In this document: positions 42,801 through 49,953 of the stretch, in pieces
Layout: each line of letters begins with the position of its first letter
How positions within the stretch are numbered: position 1 is the first letter of the stretch
NCBI GenBank assembly: GCA_031422295.1
Contig: JANOQM010000030.1
Span: 1-64,000 of the forward strand
Direction: 5' to 3'
DNA: 64,000 nucleotides
Origin: JANOMH01 sp031422295
GTDB taxonomy: Bacteria > Pseudomonadota > Alphaproteobacteria > Rhodobacterales > Rhodobacteraceae
Notes under the pieces: generated by a model
What the model was told of the DNA's origin: nothing
Databases searched by the model: none
The model's input: only the letters and a program-made list of their open reading frames with translations
Position numbers and translations under genes: made by a program

Positions 42801-43261
42801 GCGGCACGGATCATCGGCTCGCCCATGCGTTTGATCGCCCCTTTCAGGGCCCCGGTCAGGCCGGGTTTGCGGTCGTCCAGCACTTTGCCGGTTAACAGCA
42901 GGGCCCATGTGGAGGCATTGACCAAGGATGAGGCCGATTGCCCCAGATGGCGGCCCCAATCGGATGGCGCAATCTTATCCTCGATCAGCGCATCAATCGT
43001 CACTGCATCCGGCACCCGCAACAGCGCCTCGGCCAGACACATCAGCGCGATACCTTCGTCAGTGGACAGACCATATTCGGCCAGAAACACTTCCATCAGA
43101 CCGGGGGTCGAGGTGGCGCGGATCTGGGTCACTAGATCGGCCCCGTGGGTGCAAATCGCGGCCCTATCGGCTGCGGTCAGGGCGGCTGTGGCGATCAGTT
43201 GATCCAGAATGGGGGCTTCGGCAGCATAAACTGTGGCATCGATCTGGGCGCGAATGGACAT
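39815..43261 (-). CDS. putA: bifunctional proline dehydrogenase / glutamate-semialdehyde dehydrogenase
   Basis: 1148 aa. Residues about 170-470 are the FAD-dependent proline dehydrogenase barrel (ISVKLSALHPRYE, IRLVKGAYWDAEIKRAQ, QFATHNAHTVA). Residues about 540-1000 are the aldehyde dehydrogenase (ISPWNFPLAIFTGQ, AFTGSTITA, ETGGLNAMIVD, catalytic Cys799 in FRSAGQRCSALR, NRNQIGAVVGSQPFGG). There is no N-terminal ribbon-helix-helix domain, so unlike E. coli PutA it should not repress its own gene. The last 150 residues are the small accessory C-terminal domain. It turns proline into glutamate, feeding electrons to quinone. It is divergent from an Lrp-type regulator. Confidence 0.96.
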   Translation of the reverse strand: MSIRAQIDATVYAAEAPILDQLIATAALTAADRAAICTHGADLVTQIRATSTPGLMEVFLAEYGLSTDEGIALMCLAEALLRVPDAVTIDALIEDKIAPSDWGRHLGQSASSLVNASTWALLLTGKVLDDRKPGLTGALKGAIKRMGEPMIRAAVSRAMREMGRQFVLGESIVTAMKRAGVRQAEGYTYSYDMLGEAARTEADARNYHLSYSRAISAIATDCAHGSVAENPGISVKLSALHPRYEVAQQARVMEELVPRVVALALLAKSAGMGFNVDAEEADRLALSLDVIEAVLSDPALKGWDGFGIVVQAYGQRAGLVIDNLHELATRLNRKIMIRLVKGAYWDAEIKRAQVEGMPGFPVFTRKQATDISYISNARKLLSLTDRIYPQFATHNAHTVAAVLHMAKGMGRTRDQYEFQRLHGMGETLHDLVLKGENSRCRIYAPVGAHEDLLAYLVRRLLENGANSSFVNQIVDEDVPPSQVAADPFDTLKPGQTLKTAAQLFAPQRVNSTGYDLTHTRTLQAIAKGRDPLKTATWTAHPMSSAEPEFAGTARRALSNPANPDDTVGFVDDATPQTIAAALTAAKPWVAPARLRAATLRQAADAYEAHAAELFALLAREAGKTLPDAVGEVREAVDFLRYYAAEIESAPNKEPLGIVTCISPWNFPLAIFTGQIAAALAAGNAVLAKPAEQTPLIAFRAVQLLHAAGVPPDALQLLPGGGSVGAALTADPRINGVAFTGSTITARKIQANMAASCAPGTPLIAETGGLNAMIVDSTALPEHAVRDIVNAAFRSAGQRCSALRVLYVQADISDKLIRMLKGAMDELTLGQPWHLSTDVGPVIDAAAHKTIADHVGAARAEGRVLHELAAPKDGTFIAPTMIRVAGISDLSREIFGPVLHVATFKATELEKVIDAVNATGYGLTFGLHTRIDDRVQTIIDRVQAGNIYVNRNQIGAVVGSQPFGGEGLSGTGPKAGGPYYLPRLQQNPAPANTGTWTGAEDMTTLPQRLTAAHASTPPPAPQDLPGPTGESNRLSLSPRGPILCMGPGVDAATAQARAVTALGGIAVLANGTVPASALNNLAPLAGVLWWGDTRAGAGYAAALAARPGPILPLIAGLPDAAHVLHERHVCIDTTAAGGNAALLAEVGAA

Positions 43262-43312
43262 GGGAAACCTCTGTTGTTGTGTCCAGCATAGCGGATTGTT
43301 GTCCGGTAATTT

Positions 43313-43338
43313 GCCTGCTATTTATATAATATGCAGGC
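43313..43338. promoter_or_regulatory. inverted repeat in the putA-putR divergent promoter
   Basis: GCCTGC (43313-43318) and GCAGGC (43333-43338) flank 14 AT-rich bases. The symmetry, the A/T core and the location between putA and an Lrp-type gene fit an Lrp/AsnC operator. Binding is inferred. Confidence 0.6.
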
Positions 43339-43365
43339 GTAACGGCTGCAAATCAGGGAAATGAC

Positions 43366-43845
43366 ATGGCGGAACGGCTGGATACATTAGACAGATTCGA
43401 TCTGAAGATTCTGGACATCATGGCCGTCGAAGGCAGGATTTCGGTGACCGAACTTGCGGGTCGGATCGGGCTGTCCAAATCGCCGACCCAAGCCCGGTTG
43501 AAGCGGCTGGAAGAAAACGGCGTGATCCGGGGCTACCGCGCCTTGTTTGACCCGATCCGGCTGGGCCGCGATCATGTGGCCTTTGTCGAGGTCAAACTGT
43601 CCGACACCCGCGAAGCCGCCCTGTCAGCCTTTAATCTGGCCGTCACCCGGATTGGGGAAATTGAGCAATGTCATATGATTGCGGGCGCGTTCGACTATCT
43701 GCTCAAGGTGCGCACCTCCAGCATGGTGGGGTACCGGATGGTGCTGGCCGAGAAAATCTCGACCCTGCCGCATGTGTCCAGCACCTCAACCTATGTAGCA
43801 ATGCAGGCGGTCAAGGAAGAGGGGCTGGGGCCCGCGCTGGCCTGA
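43366..43845 (+). CDS. putR: Lrp/AsnC family regulator (PutR)
   Basis: 159 aa. The N-terminal winged helix (LDRFDLKILDIMAVEGRISV, then LAGRIGLSKSPTQARLKRLE) is followed by the RAM ligand-binding domain (about residues 75-150; FVEVKLSD, IEQCHMIAGAFDYLLKVR, STSTYVAMQAVKE). Divergent placement next to putA is the known PutR arrangement in alphaproteobacteria, where it activates putA in response to proline. The 104-base gap carries a symmetric site. Confidence 0.93.
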   Translation: MAERLDTLDRFDLKILDIMAVEGRISVTELAGRIGLSKSPTQARLKRLEENGVIRGYRALFDPIRLGRDHVAFVEVKLSDTREAALSAFNLAVTRIGEIEQCHMIAGAFDYLLKVRTSSMVGYRMVLAEKISTLPHVSSTSTYVAMQAVKEEGLGPALA

Positions 43846-43905
43846 CCCGCAGATATCGCGCGGCTGTGACTTGATTTGTGGTGTGGCTGTGCCATCCTTT
43901 CCTTC

Positions 43906-44448
43906 ATGCGGATCATATTTGCCCTTTTGTTAATGACCACTGCGGCGCAGGCACAGGATGTCTGCCCGGCCGTCCCTGACCATACCGCCGACCGGGCCGC
44001 GATCATGGAAGTTCTGCGTAACGCCCGCGATGTCACCGAAGCGCAGTTCATGGCCAATCAGCTGTGGCAAATCTGGACCGATGCCCCCGATGCCCGCGCG
44101 CAGGCCCTGCTGGACGAAGGCATGGAGCGGCGGATCGGGGCAGATTATGCCGGGTCGCGGGCCGTGCTGGATGAGTTGGTGGCCTATTGCCCGGATTATG
44201 CCGAAGGGTTCAATCAACGCGCCTTCGCAGCCTTTTTGGCCCGCGATTTTGATGCGGCCTTGACCGATCTGGATGTGGCCCTTGGGATCATGCCCGATCA
44301 TGTCGCGGCCCTGTCTGGCAAAGCGCTGACCCTGATGGGCATGGGCCGCGACGCCGAAGCGCAGGTGGTGCTGCGGGCCGCCCTTGCGCTGAACCCATGG
44401 TTGGGCGAACGGTCCCTGCTGGTCGAACCGCCGGGTGAAGATATCTGA
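43906..44448 (+). CDS. periplasmic tetratricopeptide-repeat protein
   Basis: 180 aa from ATG 43906 (MRIIFALLLMTTAAQAQDVC), giving a clean Sec signal peptide cleaved after AQA. The mature part has TPR-like helices (AEGFNQRAFAAFLARDFDAA, LTDLDVALGIMPDHVAALSG, KALTLMGMGRDAEAQVVLRA). TPR proteins act as scaffolds; the partner is unknown. Similar small secreted TPR proteins are common in Rhodobacteraceae. Confidence 0.82.
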   Translation: MRIIFALLLMTTAAQAQDVCPAVPDHTADRAAIMEVLRNARDVTEAQFMANQLWQIWTDAPDARAQALLDEGMERRIGADYAGSRAVLDELVAYCPDYAEGFNQRAFAAFLARDFDAALTDLDVALGIMPDHVAALSGKALTLMGMGRDAEAQVVLRAALALNPWLGERSLLVEPPGEDI

Positions 44449-44535
44449 ATTTTGCGCCGTCGCCGGGCAATATCGCCCATCCCACTGGCGCATGACCGCC
44501 GTCGTGTCTAAGGATGCGCGGGCATGGCGACATGC

Positions 44536-44621
44536 GCCCGCGTGGTGGAATGGTAGACATCAGGGACTTAAAATCCCTTGGCCGCAAGGCCGTGCCGGTT
44601 CGAGTCCGGCCGCGGGTACCA
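44536..44621 (+). tRNA. tRNA-Leu (anticodon UAA)
   Basis: 86 nt including encoded CCA. The acceptor stem GCCCGCG pairs with CGCGGGT (one G-U). The anticodon arm AGGGA-CTTAAAA-TCCCT gives anticodon TAA for leucine UUA codons. A long variable arm (TGGCCGCAAGGCCG) and the T arm CCGGTTCGAGTCCGG are present, as needed for a class II tRNA. Confidence 0.96.
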
Positions 44622-44861
44622 GTTTGACGGCGTATCGATTGCATGCCGCAGCGATGGCATATAATGGCACCCGGTTTGGAATGAACTCATCCCCGAGGAA
44701 CTGGCTCCAAACCTTACAGATGCCGGATGCGCTGTGTATCTTGCGACTAATCCAGCTCAGAAACTAACCAATATACTGGTTTTCGTCGGAAATGGATTTG
44801 ATGTCTTGCAGGTCTGGCAAATTCGGGCTTTGCATAGGCCCGGGTATTGCAGGAGCAGGGC

Positions 44862-45599
44862 ATGGGGCGACTAAGCGGTAAGACGGCATTGATTACAGCC
44901 GCGGGGCAGGGGATTGGCCGGGCCACGGCCCTGATGATGGCCGCCGAAGGGGCCCGGGTGATTGGCACTGATGTAAACCGCGACACGCTGGCCGAACTTG
45001 CAAAAGACGGCATTGAGCCGCGGTTTCTGGATGTCCTCGACCCAGCATCTATCGCGGCCGCTGTGGCCGATGTCGGCCCGCCGAACATTCTGTTCAACTG
45101 CGCCGGTTTTGTCGCCGCAGGCACGATACTGGACTGTGATGAAGCGCAATGGGATTTCTCGATGCGCCTGAACATGACCGCCATGTACCGGATGTGTAAG
45201 GCATTTCTGCCCGGCATGATCGACAATGGCGGCGGGTCGATCATCAACATGGCCTCGGTCGCGTCATCAGTGATTGCGGCCCCCGGCCGGTTTGTCTACG
45301 GCGCGACCAAGGCCGGGGTGATCGGTTTGACCAAATCCATCGCCGCCGATTTCGTGACCAAAGGCATCCGCTGCAATGCCATCTGCCCCGGCACGGTGGA
45401 AAGCCCGTCCCTGGACCAGCGTCTACGCGATACTGGCGATTATGATGCGGCCAAGGCGGCCTTTGTCGCCCGCCAACCCATAGGCCGGATCGGAAAACCG
45501 CAGGAAATCGCCGCTTTGGTGGTTTACCTTGGCTCTGATGAGTCCTCTTATACCACTGGAATCGCCCATGTGATTGACGGCGGCTGGTCCAATATCTGA
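44862..45599 (+). CDS. SDR family oxidoreductase (probable deoxy-sugar-acid dehydrogenase)
   Basis: 245 aa from ATG 44862 with AGGAGC upstream. Classical SDR: TAAGQGIGRATAL (TGxxxGIG variant), NCAGFV (NNAG variant), catalytic Ser in NMASVASSVIAAPGR and YxxxK in VYGATKAGVIG. The segment LDQRLRDTGDYDAAKAAFVA with RQPIGRIGKPQEIAAL and HVIDGGWSNI matches 2-keto-3-deoxy-L-fuconate dehydrogenase-like enzymes. It is the first gene of a five-gene operon with an FAH hydrolase and a COG3618 lactonase, which together fit the oxidative L-fucose/L-rhamnose pathway. Confidence 0.88.
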   Translation: MGRLSGKTALITAAGQGIGRATALMMAAEGARVIGTDVNRDTLAELAKDGIEPRFLDVLDPASIAAAVADVGPPNILFNCAGFVAAGTILDCDEAQWDFSMRLNMTAMYRMCKAFLPGMIDNGGGSIINMASVASSVIAAPGRFVYGATKAGVIGLTKSIAADFVTKGIRCNAICPGTVESPSLDQRLRDTGDYDAAKAAFVARQPIGRIGKPQEIAALVVYLGSDESSYTTGIAHVIDGGWSNI

Positions 45600-45614
45600 C
45601 ATAAGGAAACTGAC

Positions 45615-46460
45615 ATGAAACTACTGCGCCATGGGCCCGTTGGGGCCGAAAAACCGGGGATGCTGCACAGCGATGGCACGGTGCGCGACCTGTCTGGCGT
45701 TGTGGCCGACATTGGCGGCGCGGTGATTTCGGATGCGGGCCTGACGGACCTGCGCGCCGTTGATGCCAGTGCCCTGCCAGTGGTCCGGGATGCACGCCTT
45801 GGCGCTTGCGTCGCGGGTACCGGAAAGTTCATCTGCATCGGCCTGAACTATGCCGATCATGCCGCCGAAAGCGGGATGACCGTTCCGCCCGAGCCGGTGA
45901 TTTTCATGAAAGCCAGCAGCGCTATTTGCGGCCCGTTCGATCAGGTCCATATCCCGCGCGGATCGGTCAAGACCGATTGGGAGGTCGAATTGGCCGTCAT
46001 TATCGGCACCAAGGCCAAATACGTGACCGAGGCGAATGCGATGGCCCATGTCGCGGGCTATGCCGTGACCAATGATGTGTCCGAACGCGCGTTTCAGTTG
46101 GAACGGTCGGGCCAATGGACCAAAGGCAAATCCTGCGACACCTTTGGACCGATCGGTCCCTGGCTGGTGACCCGCGATGAAATCAGCGATCCACAAAATC
46201 TGGGCATGTGGTTGACGGTAAATGGCGAAAAGGTTCAGGACGGATCGACCAAAACGATGGTTTATGGCGTGGCGTTCCTGGTCAGTTATCTAAGCCAATT
46301 CATGACCTTGCATCCCGGCGATGTCATATCGACCGGAACCCCGCCGGGTGTCGGCCATGGGTTCAAACCGCCGCGCTATGTGAAGCATGGTGATGTGGTT
46401 GAACTCGGGATTGACGGATTGGGCACGCAGAAACAAACCTTTATCAACGATCCCGTATGA
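45615..46460 (+). CDS. fumarylacetoacetate hydrolase family protein (2,4-diketo-3-deoxy acid hydrolase type)
   Basis: 281 aa, typical for the short FAH family. The metal-binding site is VIFMKASSAICGPFD, IPRGSVKTDWEVELAVIIG and NDVSERAFQLERSGQWTKGK (trimmed); later TFGPIGPWLVTRDEI and STGTPPGVGHGFKPPRY. Enzymes with this architecture cleave 2,4-diketo-3-deoxy-L-fuconate or -rhamnonate to pyruvate and lactate or a related product. It follows the SDR gene by 15 bases, with AAGGAAA before the start. Confidence 0.88.
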   Translation: MKLLRHGPVGAEKPGMLHSDGTVRDLSGVVADIGGAVISDAGLTDLRAVDASALPVVRDARLGACVAGTGKFICIGLNYADHAAESGMTVPPEPVIFMKASSAICGPFDQVHIPRGSVKTDWEVELAVIIGTKAKYVTEANAMAHVAGYAVTNDVSERAFQLERSGQWTKGKSCDTFGPIGPWLVTRDEISDPQNLGMWLTVNGEKVQDGSTKTMVYGVAFLVSYLSQFMTLHPGDVISTGTPPGVGHGFKPPRYVKHGDVVELGIDGLGTQKQTFINDPV

Positions 46461-46467
46461 GGGCAGG

Positions 46468-47298
46468 ATGCACCTGATCGACGCGCATCTACATTTGATC
46501 CACCGCGATCAGTTGACTTATAACTGGCTGCCGCAAGCGCCTTGGCTTGCTCCGGGCGACTATAAGCTGAACGATATGCAAGCGCTGTCGGACGGGCGGA
46601 TCACCGGGTCGGTGTTCATGGAAGTGGACGTCAGCGACTATCGGGCAGAGGCGCGGATGGTCAAAGACCTGATGCAACCGGGGTCTGGCCTGTTGGGCCA
46701 GATCGCCGGATGCCGCCCGGAACTGGCCGATGGCTTTGACCAATGGCTGGCGGATTGCGATGGTTTGAACGTCGTCGGGTTTCGGCGCATTTTGCACGAA
46801 GGGGCAGACGATATTTCGCAGGCCGCAACCTTTCGGCGCAATGTCCGTGCCATCGGGGCGACGGGCCGGGCCTACGATATGGTGTTTCTGGCGCGACAAT
46901 TGCCGGTAGCGCTGGAATTGGCCCGCGCCTGCCCGGATATGACCCTCGTGCTGGATCACTGCGGCGTGCCCGATATCGCAGGTGGCGCGATGGACCCGTG
47001 GCGCGCCGATATGGCGGCCTTGGCAGCCTTGCCGCATGTGAACTGCAAACTGTCGGGTATTCTGGCCTATTGCGCCCCCGGCACCGGCAGTCTGGAAACC
47101 TTGCGCCCTTGGGTCGATCATGTGATCGCGGTTTTTGGCCCGGATCGTGTCCTGTGGGGCAGCGACTGGCCAGTGGTCAACAAAGGCGGCGGTTTGCCGT
47201 TGTGGCTGGATATCACCGACGGGTTGTTGGCCGGGTTGTCATTGGGCGAACAGGCCGCGATCCGGGCGGGTACCGCGCAGCGGGTTTACGGATTATAA
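46468..47298 (+). CDS. COG3618 amidohydrolase / sugar-acid lactonase
   Basis: 276 aa from ATG 46468 (MHLIDAHLHLIHRDQLTYNW), 7 bases after the FAH stop, with GAGGGCAGG as ribosome-binding site. Metal-dependent TIM barrel: DAHLHLIHRD, GFRRILHEGADD, LVLDHCGVPDI, VNCKLSGI and WGSDWPVVN. The family includes L-fuconolactonase and L-rhamnonolactonase, which open the 1,4- or 1,5-lactone produced by sugar dehydrogenases. In this operon a deoxy-sugar lactone is the most plausible substrate. Confidence 0.88.
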   Translation: MHLIDAHLHLIHRDQLTYNWLPQAPWLAPGDYKLNDMQALSDGRITGSVFMEVDVSDYRAEARMVKDLMQPGSGLLGQIAGCRPELADGFDQWLADCDGLNVVGFRRILHEGADDISQAATFRRNVRAIGATGRAYDMVFLARQLPVALELARACPDMTLVLDHCGVPDIAGGAMDPWRADMAALAALPHVNCKLSGILAYCAPGTGSLETLRPWVDHVIAVFGPDRVLWGSDWPVVNKGGGLPLWLDITDGLLAGLSLGEQAAIRAGTAQRVYGL

Positions 47299-47300
47299 AA

Positions 47301-48398
47301 ATGAACATCGGGATCATCGGCTGCGGCAATATTTCAGACGCTTATCTGAAGGCCGCCCCACAATTTCCTGTCCTGAACATCATCGCCTGCGCCGATCTGA
47401 ATATGCAGGCAGCACAGGCCAAGGCCGCGACCTACGGGGCCGAGGCGATGGAGGTCGCGGCCCTTCTGGCCGACCCGCGCATTGACATCATCCTGAACCT
47501 GACCACGCCGCAACACCATGTCAGCGTCGGGCTGCAGGCGATCCGTGCCGGTAAACATGTCTATGCGGAAAAACCCTTGGGCATTGCGCTGCCCGAGGCG
47601 TTGACGCTGGTGCAGGCGGCCAAGGACGCCGGTTTGCGCATCGGGTCGGCCCCGGACACATTTCTTGGCGGGGTGCATCAGACGGCACGCGCGGCGATTG
47701 ATGCGGGTCTTATCGGCGATATCGTGGCGGGGCAGGCCGCGATGATGTGTCCGGGGCATGAATTATGGCACCCGAACCCCGATTTCTACTATCAGCCCGG
47801 CGGTGGGCCGCTGCTGGATATGGGGCCGTATTACCTGACCTGCCTGATCAACGTGCTGGGGCCGGTGGCGCATGTCAGCGGGGCTGTCAGCACACCCCAG
47901 ACCAACCGGACCATCGGATCCGGGCCGCGTCAGGGGCAGACATTCGCGGTGCAGGTGCCAACACATATCGCGGGTCTGTTGACCTTCGCATCTGGCGCGC
48001 AAATCACCCTGACCACCAGTTTTGACGTCTGGAAACACGGCGCGAACCATATCGAGTTATATGGGCGCAAAGGGTCGATGATCGTGGCAGACCCAAATCA
48101 GTTTGCGGGCGCGATCAGGGTCAGTGCAGGCAAAGGTGACTGGGCTGACCTGCCGCAATCGCATAGCTATGGGAACGGAAACTACCGTATCCTTGGTCTT
48201 GCGGATATGGCGCAAGCCATTCTGTCAAACAGGCCGCACCGGGCAAATGCGGGGCTGGCCCTGCATGTGCTGGAGGTAATGGAGGGGATCATGACCTCGG
48301 CCAGCACTGGGCACAGGGTCAGTATGCAACACCGCTGTGCGCGGCCTGCGGCGTTGCCGGATAACCTGCCCTTTGGGGTGATGGAAGGGGCGATATGA
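47301..48398 (+). CDS. Gfo/Idh/MocA family oxidoreductase
   Basis: 365 aa from ATG 47301, 2 bases after the previous stop. N-terminal NAD-binding fold MNIGIIGCGNISDAYLKAAP with AEKPLGIALPEA, then the GFO/IDH C-terminal domain (GGGPLLDMGPYYLTCLINVL, GPVAHVSGAVSTPQ, GRKGSMIVADPNQF). These enzymes oxidise or reduce sugars and polyols with NAD(P). The frame is open far upstream, but that stretch is antisense-like shadow of the lactonase gene. It overlaps ThuA by 4 bases. The ThuB-ThuA style pairing suggests joint action on a sugar. Confidence 0.9.
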   Translation: MNIGIIGCGNISDAYLKAAPQFPVLNIIACADLNMQAAQAKAATYGAEAMEVAALLADPRIDIILNLTTPQHHVSVGLQAIRAGKHVYAEKPLGIALPEALTLVQAAKDAGLRIGSAPDTFLGGVHQTARAAIDAGLIGDIVAGQAAMMCPGHELWHPNPDFYYQPGGGPLLDMGPYYLTCLINVLGPVAHVSGAVSTPQTNRTIGSGPRQGQTFAVQVPTHIAGLLTFASGAQITLTTSFDVWKHGANHIELYGRKGSMIVADPNQFAGAIRVSAGKGDWADLPQSHSYGNGNYRILGLADMAQAILSNRPHRANAGLALHVLEVMEGIMTSASTGHRVSMQHRCARPAALPDNLPFGVMEGAI

Positions 48399-49039
48399 CC
48401 AAACGGGCCTTGATATTCTGGGGCGGCTGGGACGGGCACACGCCGGAACAAACAGCGCATGTTCTGGCCGGCATGTTGCGCACCCATGGGGCCGAGGTAA
48501 CGCTGGCGCATGGCACCTCGATTCTGGCCACCGACAGGCTGGAGCAGTTCGATCTGATCGTGCCGATGGTCACGATGAGCGTGATTGAAAAGTCGGAACT
48601 GACCGCCTTATGCGCTGCGGTCCGGGCCGGAACCGGGCTGGCAGGGGCACATGGCATGATGTGCGATGCATTCCGGGCTGAAACCGAATATCAGTTCATG
48701 ACCGGCGGGCAATGGGTGTCACATCCGGGCAATATCATTGATTACACTGTGAATATCAGTGCGCCCGCCGATCCGGTCATGGCGGGGATCAGCGATTTCG
48801 CCTATCGGTCAGAACAATATTACATGCATGTTGACCCGGCCAATCAGGTGCTGGCCACGACCACCTTCACGGGTGATCATCTGGCCGATGTCGCAGGCGT
48901 CGTGATGCCAGTGGTCTGGAAACGGCACTATGGCGCGGGGCGGGTGTTTTATTCGGCGCTGGGGCATATGGTGGACGAATTTGCGCATCCGCACATGGCG
49001 ACAATCATTGAACGCGGGATGTTATGGGCGATGCGCTAG
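48395..49039 (+). CDS. ThuA domain-containing protein
   Basis: 214 aa. Class I glutamine-amidotransferase-like fold of the ThuA family: KRALIFWGGWDGHTPEQTAH, FDLIVPMVTMS, GLAGAHGMMCDAFRAETEYQ, TGGQWVSHPGN, and MPVVWKRHYGAGRVFYSALG, then HMVDEF. ThuA takes part in trehalose utilisation in Sinorhizobium together with the oxidoreductase ThuB, possibly through 3-keto-sugars. It is the last gene of the operon (ATGA overlap with Gfo/Idh). Its TAG stop overlaps the stop of the convergent transglycosylase gene through CTAG. Confidence 0.9.
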   Translation: MTKRALIFWGGWDGHTPEQTAHVLAGMLRTHGAEVTLAHGTSILATDRLEQFDLIVPMVTMSVIEKSELTALCAAVRAGTGLAGAHGMMCDAFRAETEYQFMTGGQWVSHPGNIIDYTVNISAPADPVMAGISDFAYRSEQYYMHVDPANQVLATTTFTGDHLADVAGVVMPVVWKRHYGAGRVFYSALGHMVDEFAHPHMATIIERGMLWAMR

Positions 49040-49833
49040 CCCCCGATCAGGCCCGCCAGCCGCGCCACGCCCATGCGGTAATTGGTGCCGCGGTTCCAGT
49101 TATACATCACTTCGAAATTCGGCTCACCCTGGGTATAACCCACGCCCCGTTGCCAGCCGTTCTGCGCCAGAAAGTTGGCGGTCGAGGCGATGGCATCGGG
49201 CCAGTCGTTCAGATCGATCTGCCCGTCACCATTGCCGTCGATGCCGTATTGCAGCGCATTGCCCGGCAAAAACTGGGTATGGCCCATTTCGCCGTGACCT
49301 GCCCCCAGATCGCCTGCCGAAAGCCGCCCCTGATCGACCAGCATCAAGGCCGACAGCGCATGCGGGCCGAACAATTCCGGCCTGCGGCAATCGTAGGCGA
49401 CGGTGGTGATCGCTGAAATGATCGGAATTTCGACAAAGCGCAGGTCGCTGCCAAAGTTGGTTTCCCAGCCGTGTATGGCGACCAGATAATAGCCCGGCAC
49501 CCCAAAGGTCTGCTCAAGCCCGTCGAAAAATGCCCGATTCTCGGCATAGCGGTCACGCCCTTGCCGGCCTAACTGATCACCGCCGCGCACACGCCAGATC
49601 TCGTCAAACGGCCGCGCCTCGCGCTGAACTGCCCGGTCCAGCCGGATCGTGGCGTTGGAATAGCTGGCTGATGCCAGTGCGGCCAACCCACGCTCGCCCA
49701 CGCCCAGCGCCGCAGCTTCGGCGGCAAAAGCGGCCTTCCATGCCTCGAACCCGCTGGAATCATTGCCGCAAGGGGCGGCTTGAATTTGGCTTGCGACCAA
49801 AATGAGCGCGGCACTGGTAATCAGTCTGAACAT
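49036..49833 (-). CDS. lytic murein transglycosylase (MltB family)
   Basis: 265 aa. The signal peptide MFRLITSAALILVASQIQAA is cleaved after QAA. The catalytic Glu lies in AIHGWETNFGSDLRFVEIPI. Further MltB/SLT features are GAGHGEMGHTQFLPGNALQY, GDGQIDLNDWPDAIASTANF and LAQNGWQRGVGY. It cuts peptidoglycan glycan strands to give anhydro-muropeptides in the periplasm. Two copies of the palindromic repeat follow the gene's start side, between it and metG. Confidence 0.92.
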   Translation of the reverse strand: MFRLITSAALILVASQIQAAPCGNDSSGFEAWKAAFAAEAAALGVGERGLAALASASYSNATIRLDRAVQREARPFDEIWRVRGGDQLGRQGRDRYAENRAFFDGLEQTFGVPGYYLVAIHGWETNFGSDLRFVEIPIISAITTVAYDCRRPELFGPHALSALMLVDQGRLSAGDLGAGHGEMGHTQFLPGNALQYGIDGNGDGQIDLNDWPDAIASTANFLAQNGWQRGVGYTQGEPNFEVMYNWNRGTNYRMGVARLAGLIGG

Positions 49834-49856
49834 GGCAGCTCCGGAACAGGGGACAG

Positions 49857-49882
49857 GTAAGGTGGGTTTAAACCCACCTTAC
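49857..49882. repeat. palindromic repeat (family A), perfect 26-bp copy
   Basis: GTAAGGTGGGTTT (49857-49869) followed by its exact reverse complement AAACCCACCTTAC (49870-49882). Best-preserved member of the family here. Confidence 0.92.
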
Positions 49883-49927
49883 GAGACAGAAACCACGGCG
49901 GGCAAGACCTCTGTATAAAACCCGCTT

Positions 49928-49953
49928 GTAAGGTGGGTTTAAACCCACATTAC
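49928..49953. repeat. palindromic repeat (family A) containing the metG stop codon
   Basis: GTAAGGTGGGTTTAAACCCA, then CATTAC: one mismatch from a perfect palindrome. The metG stop codon TAA (minus strand, 49950-49952) lies within its right arm. Confidence 0.9.

Noticed and set aside
46743..47300. Long N-terminal extension of the Gfo/Idh gene
   Set aside because: This part overlaps the lactonase gene in another frame; the Gfo/Idh domain starts cleanly at ATG 47301.
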